Shown here one piece after another: positions 25,130 through 32,850 of a stretch of DNA of 64,000 bases. Each line of letters opens with the position of its first letter. Position 1 is the first letter of the stretch. The notes beneath the pieces were generated by a model. The model was not told where the DNA came from. It searched no databases and saw only the letters and a program-made list of their open reading frames with translations. A program made the position numbers and the translations under genes. This DNA comes from Amycolatopsis acidiphila (GTDB lineage: Bacteria; Actinomycetota; Actinomycetes; Mycobacteriales; Pseudonocardiaceae): assembly GCF_021391495.1 (NCBI RefSeq), contig NZ_CP090063.1, forward strand, positions 3,286,001 to 3,350,000, in the 5' to 3' direction.

Positions 25130-26155
25130 ATGACTGCCGCCCGCCTGCCGAAGATCGCGCTGGAAGAGGCCTACGAGCATCCGGACAAGGTGGCGCGCCT
25201 GCTGGCCGACGAGGCCGCGCTGGCGGACGTGTCGGACAACGGCGGGGTCACCCCGGAGTTCTACCGCCCGGTGCAGGAAAAGCTGGGAGAGTTCGGCGAG
25301 GTCCGGCTGGGCAGCATGGCCGCGGCCGGCATCCGGCACACGATCCTATCCCTGACCGCGCCCGGCGTGCAGAGCGTCGCCGACCCGGCGGCGGCCACCG
25401 CGGAGGCGCGGCGCCAGAACGACTTCTTGGCCGAGCAGGTCGCCAGGCGGCCGGACCGGTACTCGGGGTTCGCGGCGATCGCCTTGCAGGAGCCGGAAAA
25501 CGCCGCTGCCGAGCTGCGCCGCGCGATCACCGGGCTGGGCTTCAAGGGGGTGCTCGTCAACGGCTACACCAATATCGGGGACAGCGAGCACGGCGGCTAC
25601 CTCGACGAGCCGCGGTACCACCCGTTCTGGGAGACCCTCGCCGAGCTCGACGTGCCGCTGTACCTGCACCCGCGCCCGTCGCTGCCGGGCGGGCTGGGCC
25701 TCTACGCCGGGCATCCCGAGATGAAGGGCGCGACCTGGGGCTTCGGCACCGAGACGGCCTCGCACACCGTGCGGCTGCTGCTGAGCGGCCACTTCGACCG
25801 GTTTCCCACCACGAAGCTGATCCTCGGGCATCTGGGCGAAGGGCTGCCCGCGCTGCTGTGGCGGACACAGCACATGTTCGAGGACAACCCGTTCGGCAGG
25901 CGGCTCGGCAAGTCGCTGCCCGAGTACGTCGCGGACAACATCTGGATCACCACGAGCGGCAACTTCTCCGACCACGCGCTCGTCAACGCGGTGCTCACCG
26001 TCGGCGCGGACCACATCCTGTTCTCCGTGGACTACCCGTACTCGGAGAACGCCGGTGCGGCCGACTGGATCGAGCGCGCGCCGATCAGCGAGCTCGACCG
26101 CCGCAAGATCGCGCACGGCAACGCCCGCGCGTTGTTCGGTGTCGACCTCGGCTGA
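25130..26155 (+). CDS. Amidohydrolase of the 2,3-dihydroxybenzoate/gamma-resorcylate decarboxylase family
   Basis: ACMSD-type TIM-barrel protein of 341 residues. Motifs: N-terminal KIALEEAYEHPD (the ALEE strand of 2,3-dihydroxybenzoate decarboxylases, which replaces the HxH of hydrolases), ILSLTAPGVQ, FKGVLVNGYTN, PLYLHPRPS (metal His), LILGHLGEGLP (His), ITTSGNFS and ILFSVDYPYSENA (metal Asp). These enzymes catalyse reversible non-oxidative decarboxylation of hydroxybenzoates using one divalent metal. The ATG at 25130 is chosen because AAGGAG (25115-25120) is ideally spaced; an ATG at 25112 would put that RBS inside the gene. It precedes a luciferase-like monooxygenase operon by 154 bases; a link to aromatic-acid breakdown is plausible. 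Confidence 0.82.
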   Translation: MTAARLPKIALEEAYEHPDKVARLLADEAALADVSDNGGVTPEFYRPVQEKLGEFGEVRLGSMAAAGIRHTILSLTAPGVQSVADPAAATAEARRQNDFLAEQVARRPDRYSGFAAIALQEPENAAAELRRAITGLGFKGVLVNGYTNIGDSEHGGYLDEPRYHPFWETLAELDVPLYLHPRPSLPGGLGLYAGHPEMKGATWGFGTETASHTVRLLLSGHFDRFPTTKLILGHLGEGLPALLWRTQHMFEDNPFGRRLGKSLPEYVADNIWITTSGNFSDHALVNAVLTVGADHILFSVDYPYSENAGAADWIERAPISELDRRKIAHGNARALFGVDLG

Positions 26156-26260
26156 CCTCCCGGACGCCACCGACGGGCCGCACCGCGAGCCGGCCACTAC
26201 CGTGGACGGTGTGGCGAGCGTCGCCCGCCCGACGCCGTTGGTCACCGCCATTGATGGTCA

Positions 26261-26279
26261 CCAACTATTACTATGTTGG
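26261..26279. promoter_or_regulatory. AT-rich inverted repeat before the luciferase-like operon
   Basis: CCAAC (26261-26265) and GTTGG (26275-26279) flank an AT-rich centre TATTACTAT, unusual in this GC-rich DNA. The repeat lies 31 bases before the monooxygenase ATG. The centre contains TACTAT, a possible -10 box, so the repeat may be an operator over the promoter; the MarR at 29083 is one candidate binder. Confidence 0.4.
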
Positions 26280-26309
26280 GTGGAGCAAGGCCGGCGAAGG
26301 AGAAGCGGG

Positions 26310-27485
26310 ATGCAGTTCGGAGTGTTCTCGGTGAGTGACATCACCCGGGACCCGGTGTCGGGACGGACGCCGAGCGAGGCGGAGCGGATCGACGCGATCG
26401 TGCGGATCGCGCAGAAGACCGAGGAGGCCGGGCTGGACGTGTTCGCCATCGGCGAGCACCACAACCCGCCGTTCTTCTCGTCCTCGCCCACGACCCTGCT
26501 CTCGTTCATCGCCGCGAGGACCGAGAAGCTGATCGTGACCACGTCCACGACGCTGATCACGACGAACGACCCGGTGCGCATCGCGGAGGAGTACGCGATG
26601 CTGCAGCACCTGTCGAAGGGGCGCACGGACCTGATGCTCGGGCGGGGCAACACGGCCCCGGTGTACCCGTGGTTCGGCCAGGACATCCGCCAGGGCCTGC
26701 CGCTGGCACTGGAGAACTACAACCTGCTGCACCGGCTGTGGCGCGAGGACGTCGTGGACTGGGAGGGCCGGTTCCGCACCCCGCTGCAGGGCTTCACCTC
26801 GATCCCGCGGCCGCTGGACGACGTGCCGCCGTTCGTGTGGCACGGCTCCATCCGCACGCCCGAGATCGCCGAGCAGGCCGCTTACTACGGCGACGGCTTC
26901 TTCGCCAACAACATCTTCTGGCCGAAGGAGCACTACATGCGGCTGATCCAGTTCTACCGGCAGCGCTACGCCCACTACGGCCACGGCACCGAGAAGCAGG
27001 CCATCGTGGGCCTGGGCGGGCAGGCGTACCTCGCCCGGCGGTCGCAGGACGCCGTGCGCGAGTTCCGCCCCTACTTCGACGAAGCCCCCGTGTACGGGCA
27101 CGGTCCGTCGATGGAGGACTTCATGAAGATGACCCCGTTGTCGGTGGGCAGCCCGCAGGAGGTCATCGACAAGACCCTGACCTTCCGGGAGCACTTCGGC
27201 GACTACCAGCGTCAGCTGTTCCTGATGGACCACGCCGGTCTGCCGCTGAAGACCGTGCTGAACCAGCTGGACCTGCTCGGCGAGGAGGTCGTGCCCACGC
27301 TGCGCCGGGAACTGGCCGCCAAGCGCGACCCGGAGGTGCCGGACGCGCCCACCCACGCCACGCTCGTCACGGCGAAGTACGGCGACCGAGCGCCGCGACA
27401 GCCGCGCCCGAACGCCAACCGCGGCGACAACGTGACGGGCTCGTCGCCGTACCAGGACACCGACACCAAGGATGCGAACGCGTGA
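26310..27485 (+). CDS. Luciferase-like FMN-dependent monooxygenase (CE1758-type)
   Basis: LLM-class flavin monooxygenase of 391 residues. The TIM-barrel hallmarks are visible: N-terminal MQFGVFSVSDITRDP, DVFAIGEHHNPPFFSSSP, VTTSTTLITTNDPVRIAEE, LMLGRGNTAPVYPWFG and VWHGSIRTPEIAEQAAYYGD. A ~50-residue hydrophilic C-terminal tail follows the barrel. The next gene is an FMN reductase overlapping by four bases, the pairing I know as the CE1758/CE1759 LLM-FMN-reductase duo. Together they would use NAD(P)H and O2 to oxygenate an unknown organic compound. The ATG has AAGGAG at 26297-26302. Confidence 0.85.
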   Translation: MQFGVFSVSDITRDPVSGRTPSEAERIDAIVRIAQKTEEAGLDVFAIGEHHNPPFFSSSPTTLLSFIAARTEKLIVTTSTTLITTNDPVRIAEEYAMLQHLSKGRTDLMLGRGNTAPVYPWFGQDIRQGLPLALENYNLLHRLWREDVVDWEGRFRTPLQGFTSIPRPLDDVPPFVWHGSIRTPEIAEQAAYYGDGFFANNIFWPKEHYMRLIQFYRQRYAHYGHGTEKQAIVGLGGQAYLARRSQDAVREFRPYFDEAPVYGHGPSMEDFMKMTPLSVGSPQEVIDKTLTFREHFGDYQRQLFLMDHAGLPLKTVLNQLDLLGEEVVPTLRRELAAKRDPEVPDAPTHATLVTAKYGDRAPRQPRPNANRGDNVTGSSPYQDTDTKDANA

Positions 27486-28168
27486 ACGCCAACGGGAGCG
27501 GGCCGCTGAGCCTCGTCGTCGTCACGGCCGGCACCGGTGACCCCTCCTCGACCCGGATGCTGGCCGACCGGACCGCGCAACGCGTCAGCGGGCTGGCGGG
27601 CCGGCGCGGGCACGAGGTCCGCGTCCGGGTCGTCGACCTGCGCCGGCTCGCCACGGAGATCACCACCGCGCTGGTCTCGCAGCTGACCGGACCGAACCTG
27701 CAGGACGCGATCGCCGCGCTCGCCGGGGCCGACGGCATCGTCGCCGCCACGCCGGTCTACAAGGCCGGCGCCAGCGGGCTGTTCACCTCGTTCTTCCAGG
27801 TGCTCGACAACGACCTGCTGATCGCCAAACCGGTCGTGCTCACCGCGACCGCCGGCACCGCGCGGCACGCACTCGTCGTCGACGACCAGTTACGGTCGCT
27901 GTTCGCGTACCTGCGCGCCGCCGCGGTGCCGACCTCGCTGTTCGCCGCTCCCGAGGACTGGGCCGACCCGGCCTTCGACAAGCGCATCGAGCGGGCCGCG
28001 TTCGAGCTCGTGCTCTTCATGGAAAGCGGCTTCGCCCGGCAGATCAAGGACGAGTCCTGGCACAGCTACCAGCACGAGTTCGGCAGCGCCGGCGGCACCG
28101 AGACCGGCATCGACCTCGACACCGATCTGATGCGCCTGGCCGCGGGTGGAGGGGAACCGGCGAAATGA
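27482..28168 (+). CDS. NAD(P)H-dependent FMN reductase partner (CE1759-type)
   Basis: Flavodoxin-fold reductase of 228 residues starting at GTG 27482, which overlaps the monooxygenase stop (GTGA). N-terminal flavin-binding LVVVTAGTGDPSSTRMLADR, then GADGIVAATPVYKAGASGLF (the substrate/flavin loop of SsuE-like reductases) and VVLTATAGTARHALVVDDQL. It would supply reduced FMN to the luciferase-like enzymes on either side; the coupling and the family pairing support this. It overlaps the next gene by four bases (ATGA at 28165). Confidence 0.86.
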   Translation: MNANGSGPLSLVVVTAGTGDPSSTRMLADRTAQRVSGLAGRRGHEVRVRVVDLRRLATEITTALVSQLTGPNLQDAIAALAGADGIVAATPVYKAGASGLFTSFFQVLDNDLLIAKPVVLTATAGTARHALVVDDQLRSLFAYLRAAAVPTSLFAAPEDWADPAFDKRIERAAFELVLFMESGFARQIKDESWHSYQHEFGSAGGTETGIDLDTDLMRLAAGGGEPAK

Positions 28169-29070
28169 CCGAATTGTCCTTCGGGTTTTCGCTGGTGCCG
28201 ACGCTCGACATCGGTGAACATCGTGAGCTGGCCGTCGCCGCGGAGGGGAACGGCCTGCGGCTGCTCGGCATCCAAGATCACCCGTACGTGCCCGACTACC
28301 TGGACACCTTCGTGCTCGCGGCCGCACTCCTGTCCGCCACCAACCGGATCAGCGTGTTCCCCGACGTCGCGAACCTTCCCCTGCGCCCGCCGGCGATGCT
28401 GGCGAAGACCGCGGCGGCGCTCGACCTCGTGTCCGGGGGCAGGTTCGAGCTGGCCCTCGGTGCGGGCGGCTACTGGGACGCCATCGCCCGGATGGGCGTC
28501 GAGCGCCGCTCGCGCGCGGAGGCGAACGCCGCGCTCGAGGAGGCGATCTCGATCCTGCGCGCGATCTGGGGGACCGGGCGCGGCCGGATCCACCAGCGGG
28601 GCGCGCACTACACGGTGGACGGGCTGGAGCCCGGCCCGGCGCCCGCGCACCCGATCGAGATCTGGACGGGGGCGCAGGGCCCGAAGGCGCTCGCGCTCAC
28701 CGGGCGGATCGCCGATGGGTGGGCGGCGCCGATCCCCTCGTACCTGCCCTACGAGCGGTGGCCGGCGGCGAACGCGGCCCTTGACGAGGCGGCGATCGCG
28801 GCCGGACGGCAGCCGGGCGACATCCGGCGGATCGCCCAGATCGCCGGCGAGATCACCGACGAGCCGGGCGACGTCCGGGCCGAGCGCGGGGCGGAGCCGG
28901 TGCGCGGCACCGTGGAGCAGTGGGCGGCACTCCTGTCGCGGGTCGCGATGGAGCTGCCGTTCACCAGCTTCGTGTTCTGGCCGGAACACCAGACCCTGGA
29001 GCAGGTCGTCCGGTTCGGCCGCGAGGTGGCGCCACTCGTGCGCGAGACGGTGGCCGGGCACCGGGCCTGA
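28165..29070 (+). CDS. Second luciferase-like (LLM-class) oxidoreductase
   Basis: LLM-family TIM-barrel protein of 301 residues. Motifs: LRLLGIQDHPYVPDYLDTFV, ISVFPDVANLPLRPPAMLAK, LVSGGRFELALGAGGYWDAI and IEIWTGAQGPKALALTGRIA. The AGGYWDA and GAQGPKAL patterns are common in F420-dependent reductases of this family as well as FMN enzymes, so the cofactor is uncertain. It is coupled to the FMN reductase and is third in the operon, so two different flavin enzymes probably act in sequence on one substrate. It ends 12 bases before the convergent MarR gene. Confidence 0.82.
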   Translation: MTELSFGFSLVPTLDIGEHRELAVAAEGNGLRLLGIQDHPYVPDYLDTFVLAAALLSATNRISVFPDVANLPLRPPAMLAKTAAALDLVSGGRFELALGAGGYWDAIARMGVERRSRAEANAALEEAISILRAIWGTGRGRIHQRGAHYTVDGLEPGPAPAHPIEIWTGAQGPKALALTGRIADGWAAPIPSYLPYERWPAANAALDEAAIAAGRQPGDIRRIAQIAGEITDEPGDVRAERGAEPVRGTVEQWAALLSRVAMELPFTSFVFWPEHQTLEQVVRFGREVAPLVRETVAGHRA

Positions 29071-29082
29071 CGGCCGGTCCGG

Positions 29083-29544
29083 TCAGGAGATCCGCCGGCC
29101 GCGCTGATGCTTCGTGATGTCGATGAGCGCGGACTTGAAGAGGGCGTACTGCTGCCTGCCGAGCCGCCGCGCGTGCCGCTCCTGCAGCGCGGTCATGATC
29201 CTGTCGGCGGCCCGCAGCTGCGCGAGGCCGCGCTCGGTGGGACAGACCAGCTTCGCCCGGCGGTCGGCCGGGTCCGGCCGGCGGCGGACGTACCCGAGCT
29301 CCTCGAGCTCGTCGACCAGCTTGCCGATCACCTGCTTGTGCTGCCCGGACAGCTGGGACAGCTCCGTCGCGCGCACGCCACCGGTGTCGAGGTAGGCCAG
29401 CACGGCGCCGTGGCGGGGATGCAGATCGCCGAACCCCTCGGCGGCGAGCTTCGCGAAGAGCTCGTCCTGCACCGCGAACAGCAGCCGGCCGGCGAGCACA
29501 CCCAGGTCCGGGTCCGTCTCGTTCTTCTCGGCCCGCGTGACCAC
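29083..29544 (-). CDS. MarR-family transcriptional regulator
   Basis: Winged-helix regulator of 153 residues starting at GTG 29542-29544, with GAGGAGG directly upstream (29551-29557). The wHTH core is ATELSQLSGQHKQVIGKLVD, then ELEELGYVRRRPDPADRRAK with the DxRxK wing of MarR proteins, followed by the C-terminal dimerisation helices. It is divergent from the DyP-encapsulin operon (170-base gap) and convergent with the luciferase-like operon. MarR proteins often sense phenolics or oxidants, so the peroxidase operon is the more likely target. Confidence 0.86.
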   Translation of the reverse strand: MVTRAEKNETDPDLGVLAGRLLFAVQDELFAKLAAEGFGDLHPRHGAVLAYLDTGGVRATELSQLSGQHKQVIGKLVDELEELGYVRRRPDPADRRAKLVCPTERGLAQLRAADRIMTALQERHARRLGRQQYALFKSALIDITKHQRGRRIS

Positions 29545-29714
29545 CCGCCCGCCTCCTCACTGCGTCCATGACACCCCGGACTTCCCATCCTAGCCGGTGA
29601 TCCTTGCCCGGAGAGCGACCGTGGGCGTGCCGCCTGTCTACTTTGGACACCGCCCACCTCGACGAGTGCGATGAACCTGTCACGATCGGGGCCGGTTGCG
29701 GTACGTTGTCCGTT

Positions 29715-30734
29715 GTGTCTGAGCCACAGCCGGTGCTGACCCGGCTGACCGCGTCCGCGATCTTCCTCGTGCTGACGGTCCGCGAAGGCGGCGAGGACGT
29801 CGTGCGCGACCTGCTCGCCGACGTGGGCGGCCTCAGCCGCTCGGTGGGGTTCCGGGCGCTCGACGGCGGGCTCGCCTGCGTGACCGGCATCGGGGCGGAG
29901 CTGTTCGACCGGCTCTTCCTCGCACCCCGCCCGGCCGAGCTGCACCCCTTCCGGGTGATCGAGGGCCCCGTGCACACCGCCGTCGCGACGCCCGGTGACC
30001 TGCTGTTCCACATCCGCGCGGCCACCATGGACCTGTGTTTCGAGCTGGCCGACCAGCTGATCACCCGGCTGGCCGGGGCGGCCGAGGTCGTGGACGAGGT
30101 GCACGGGTTCAAGTACTTCGACGAGCGCGACCTGCTCGGCTTCGTCGACGGCACGGAGAACCCGACCGGCCGCGCGGCGGACGACGCGGTGTTCATCGGG
30201 GCGGAGGACCCGGTCTTCGCGGGCGGCAGCTACGTGATCGTGCAGAAGTACCTGCACGACCTCGCGGCGTGGAACGCCGTGAGCGTCGAGGACCAGGAGC
30301 GGGTCGTCGGGCGGACGAAGCTGTCCGACATCGAGCTGCCCGACGAGACCAAACCGGCCGATTCGCACGTCGCGCTGACCACGATCGTCGACGCCAACGG
30401 CGACGAGCGGCAGATCGTGCGCGACAACATGCCGTTCGGGCGCCTCGCCGACGGCGAGCGCGGCACCTACTTCATCGGCTACGCGGCGAGCCCGTCGGTG
30501 ATCGAGCAGATGCTGGAGAACATGTTCGTCGGGAACCCGCCCGGCAACACCGACCGCATCCTCGACTTCTCCACGGCGGTGACCGGGTGCCTGTTCTTCG
30601 TGCCGAGCCAGGACTTCCTGGACGACCCGCCGCCCGCGGTCGCGCCCGCCGCCGCCCCGCCCGCCGCCGCCCCGCAAGACCAGTCGCTGCGCATCGGCAG
30701 CCTCAAGGAGCAGAGGAAACGCCTGACGCCATGA
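29715..30734 (+). CDS. Dye-decolorizing peroxidase, encapsulin cargo
   Basis: DyP-type haem peroxidase of 339 residues. Catalytic GFVDGTENP (142-150; distal Asp145), proximal haem ligand His218 (ADSHVAL) and distal Arg236 (IVRDNMPFG) are all present. The C-terminus has a flexible Pro/Ala linker (DDPPPAVAPAAAPPAAAP) and then DQSLRIGSLKEQRK, which fits the encapsulin cargo-loading consensus (SLxIGSLK). It would be packaged in the shell encoded by the next gene, overlapping by four bases (ATGA at 30731). The GTG at 29715 is chosen because the DyP fold starts right after; an upstream ATG at 29604 adds non-conserved sequence. Confidence 0.92.
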   Translation: MSEPQPVLTRLTASAIFLVLTVREGGEDVVRDLLADVGGLSRSVGFRALDGGLACVTGIGAELFDRLFLAPRPAELHPFRVIEGPVHTAVATPGDLLFHIRAATMDLCFELADQLITRLAGAAEVVDEVHGFKYFDERDLLGFVDGTENPTGRAADDAVFIGAEDPVFAGGSYVIVQKYLHDLAAWNAVSVEDQERVVGRTKLSDIELPDETKPADSHVALTTIVDANGDERQIVRDNMPFGRLADGERGTYFIGYAASPSVIEQMLENMFVGNPPGNTDRILDFSTAVTGCLFFVPSQDFLDDPPPAVAPAAAPPAAAPQDQSLRIGSLKEQRKRLTP

Positions 30735-31528
30735 ACAACCTGCATCGCGACCTCGCCCCCGTCTCCGCCAGTGCGTGGACGGACCTGGAAGCCGAAGCCC
30801 GCCGCACCTTCTCCGAGCACGTCGCCGGCCGCCGCGTCGTCGACGTGACCGGCCCGGACGGCATCGCGCTGGCCGCCGTCGGCACCGGGCACCTGCGTGA
30901 GCTCGACTCCCCGGACCAGGGCGTGCGCGTCCGGCGCCGGGAGGTCGCGACCGTCGTCGAGCTGCGGGTGCCGTTCACCGTCAGCCGCGAGGCCGTCGAC
31001 GCGGTCGAGCGAGGCGCGAAGGACGCCGACTGGCAGCCGGTGAAAGACGCCGCGAAGAAGCTCGCGTTCACCGAGGACAGGATCATCGCCGAAGGCCTGC
31101 CCGCGGCCGGCATCACCGGGATCCGGGCCGCGGCGGGTACCACGATGGCCATGCCGCCGATCGCCACGGACCAGCCGACCGCCGTCGCGCAGGCGATGAG
31201 CGCGCTGCGGCTGGACGGGGTCAACGGCGACTACGCCCTGCTCCTGTCCGCCGAGGCCTACACCGCGCTCGACGAGACGACCGAGCACGGGTATCCGATC
31301 CGCCGGCACGTGGCCGGTGTGCTCGGCGAGGGCGGCCAGATCATCTGGGCGCCCGCCCTGCCGTCCGCCCTGCTGGTCTCCACCCGGGGCGGCGACTACG
31401 AGCTGCATCTGGGCCAGGACGTGTCGATCGGCTACCAGTCGCACGACGACACCGGCGTGGAGCTGTACCTGGAGGAGTCGCTGACCTTCCTGGTCAACAC
31501 GCCCGAGGCCGCGGTCGCCTTCAGCTGA
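30731..31528 (+). CDS. Family 1 encapsulin shell protein
   Basis: HK97-fold nanocompartment protein of 265 residues, the normal length. It begins MNNLHRDLAPVSASAWTDLE, which matches the conserved encapsulin/CFP29/linocin M18 N-terminus, continues with AARRTF-like helix, AGRRVVDVTGPDGIALAAVG and REVATVVELRVPFTVSREAV, and ends with VELYLEESLTFLVNTPEAAV. About 60 copies would self-assemble around the upstream peroxidase, whose tail binds the inner wall. Probably one transcript with the peroxidase, possibly under the divergent MarR. Confidence 0.93.
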   Translation: MNNLHRDLAPVSASAWTDLEAEARRTFSEHVAGRRVVDVTGPDGIALAAVGTGHLRELDSPDQGVRVRRREVATVVELRVPFTVSREAVDAVERGAKDADWQPVKDAAKKLAFTEDRIIAEGLPAAGITGIRAAAGTTMAMPPIATDQPTAVAQAMSALRLDGVNGDYALLLSAEAYTALDETTEHGYPIRRHVAGVLGEGGQIIWAPALPSALLVSTRGGDYELHLGQDVSIGYQSHDDTGVELYLEESLTFLVNTPEAAVAFS

Positions 31529-31998
31529 CGGCGCCCCACGGCGCGAGGATCCCGATGACCGTGTACCAGGTGGTGCCGATGTAGACCTGCGGCGACGACG
31601 GCGGCGTCCGTGACGGGCCCGATGCGCCGCACCATGCCGGCCCCGCCCTCGGGCGGCTGCACCGGGGAGTCCTGCTGAGACACCCGGGACGGTGTGAGCG
31701 AGGCCGATCCGGAGCCGATCTCCTCGTTGCTGGCGGAGGCATTGCTGCTGCAGCACGTCATCGACGTGCGCGCGCCGGCGGACCTCGACGTGGTCGCGGA
31801 TCCCGTGTGGCTACCACTTTCCCCAGGCTACGGCTGATTTCTCCCGTCAGCCGCGCGGAAACCCATGCACTCTCCCACGGCGGCAGAGCCGAAAACGCCT
31901 CCCTTGAGGTGCTTGTGCGGCCGCTCATAACGTGACGGTCACCTCGCCGTGACAAGAGCCGGGTGTTCCCGCAGCGGAACGTCCGCGGAAGGAGTGCC
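31529..31998. other. 470-base gap with fragments and a small palindrome
   Basis: No complete gene is recognised. On the minus strand, 31521-31600 reads VYIGTTWYTVIGILAPWGAV then a stop, which looks like the last helix of a transporter whose rest is missing. On the plus strand a GTG frame at 31694-31837 gives 47 residues (SEADPEPISSLLAEALLL...), coding-like but unrecognised. Close to the next gene, GTGAC-G-GTCAC (31932-31942) is a perfect 11-base palindrome followed by another CGTGAC at 31949-31953; these could be an operator for the lyase operon at 31999. Confidence 0.4.
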
Positions 31999-32817
31999 AT
32001 GGCCTGCTACGCGGAAGTCGTCGCGCACAGCCGTTCCCTGCTTTTCGTTCCGGGGCACCGGCCCGACCGCTTCGACAAGGCAGCGCAGAGCGGTGCCGAC
32101 GCGATAGTGCTGGATCTGGAGGACGCGGTCGGGCCCGAGGTCAAACCGGCCGCCCGCGAGAACGTCGACCGGTGGCTGTCCAGCGGCGGGCACGGGGTAG
32201 TGCGCATCAACGGGGACGGCACGCCTTGGCACGCCGACGATGTCGCGATGCTCGGCGGCCATCAGGACGTCGTGGTCATGGTCCCCAAGGTGAACGTCCC
32301 GCACCAGGTGGCGGACACCTTGGCTCAGCTGGCGGCGGGCTCCCGGGCGATCCCTCTGGTGGAGACCGCCGCCGGCGTCCTGGCCGCGGAGAAGCTGTGC
32401 GCGGTTCCCGGTGTCCTGCGGGCGGTCTTCGGCAACGCGGACCTGGGCACCGAAATCGGCGTCGACCCGGACGAGCGGGCCGCCTTCGCCTACCCTCGGT
32501 CGCGGCTCGTGATGGCCTGCGCGGCACTCCGGCTGCCGCCACCGATCGACGGCGTGACCGTGCGGTTGCGCAGCCTCGAGGCGATCACGGAGGACGCGCG
32601 GCACGCCAAGGCCATGGGCTTCACCGGAAAGCTCTGCCTGCACCCGTCACAGGTCCCGGTGGTCAACGAGATCCTGTCGCCCAGCGACGGTCAGCTGGCC
32701 TGGGCCCGCGAGGTGCTGAGCGCCGCCGAAGACGGGTCCATCTGCCAGCTGCGCGGGCAGGTGGTGGGCACGCCGATGCTCGAACGCGCCCGCCGTCTGC
32801 TCAAGTTCGCCTCCTGA
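31999..32817 (+). CDS. HpcH/HpaI-CitE-type CoA-ester lyase
   Basis: TIM-barrel lyase of 272 residues in the CitE/malyl-CoA/citramalyl-CoA lyase group. Visible: RSLLFVPGHRPDRFDKAAQ (the conserved CoA-site Arg), GADAIVLDLEDAVGPEVKPA, VRINGDGTPWHADD, the metal-site Glu in AIPLVETAAGVLAAE, GNADLGTEIGVDP with its Asp, and GFTGKLCLHPSQVPVVNE. The catalytic set looks complete. Such enzymes cleave 3-hydroxyacyl-CoAs such as citramalyl-CoA into acetyl-CoA and a 2-oxo acid. GGAAGGAG (31987-31994) precedes the ATG. First gene of a three-gene plus-strand run with a condensation-type enzyme and an AsnB-like enzyme; a MaoC hydratase and a CoA-transferase at 44.7-46.5 kb would complete a dicarboxyl-CoA route. 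Confidence 0.86.
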   Translation: MACYAEVVAHSRSLLFVPGHRPDRFDKAAQSGADAIVLDLEDAVGPEVKPAARENVDRWLSSGGHGVVRINGDGTPWHADDVAMLGGHQDVVVMVPKVNVPHQVADTLAQLAAGSRAIPLVETAAGVLAAEKLCAVPGVLRAVFGNADLGTEIGVDPDERAAFAYPRSRLVMACAALRLPPPIDGVTVRLRSLEAITEDARHAKAMGFTGKLCLHPSQVPVVNEILSPSDGQLAWAREVLSAAEDGSICQLRGQVVGTPMLERARRLLKFAS

Positions 32818-32850
32818 CAGCAATCCGGCACATCGAACGATGGGAGATCC

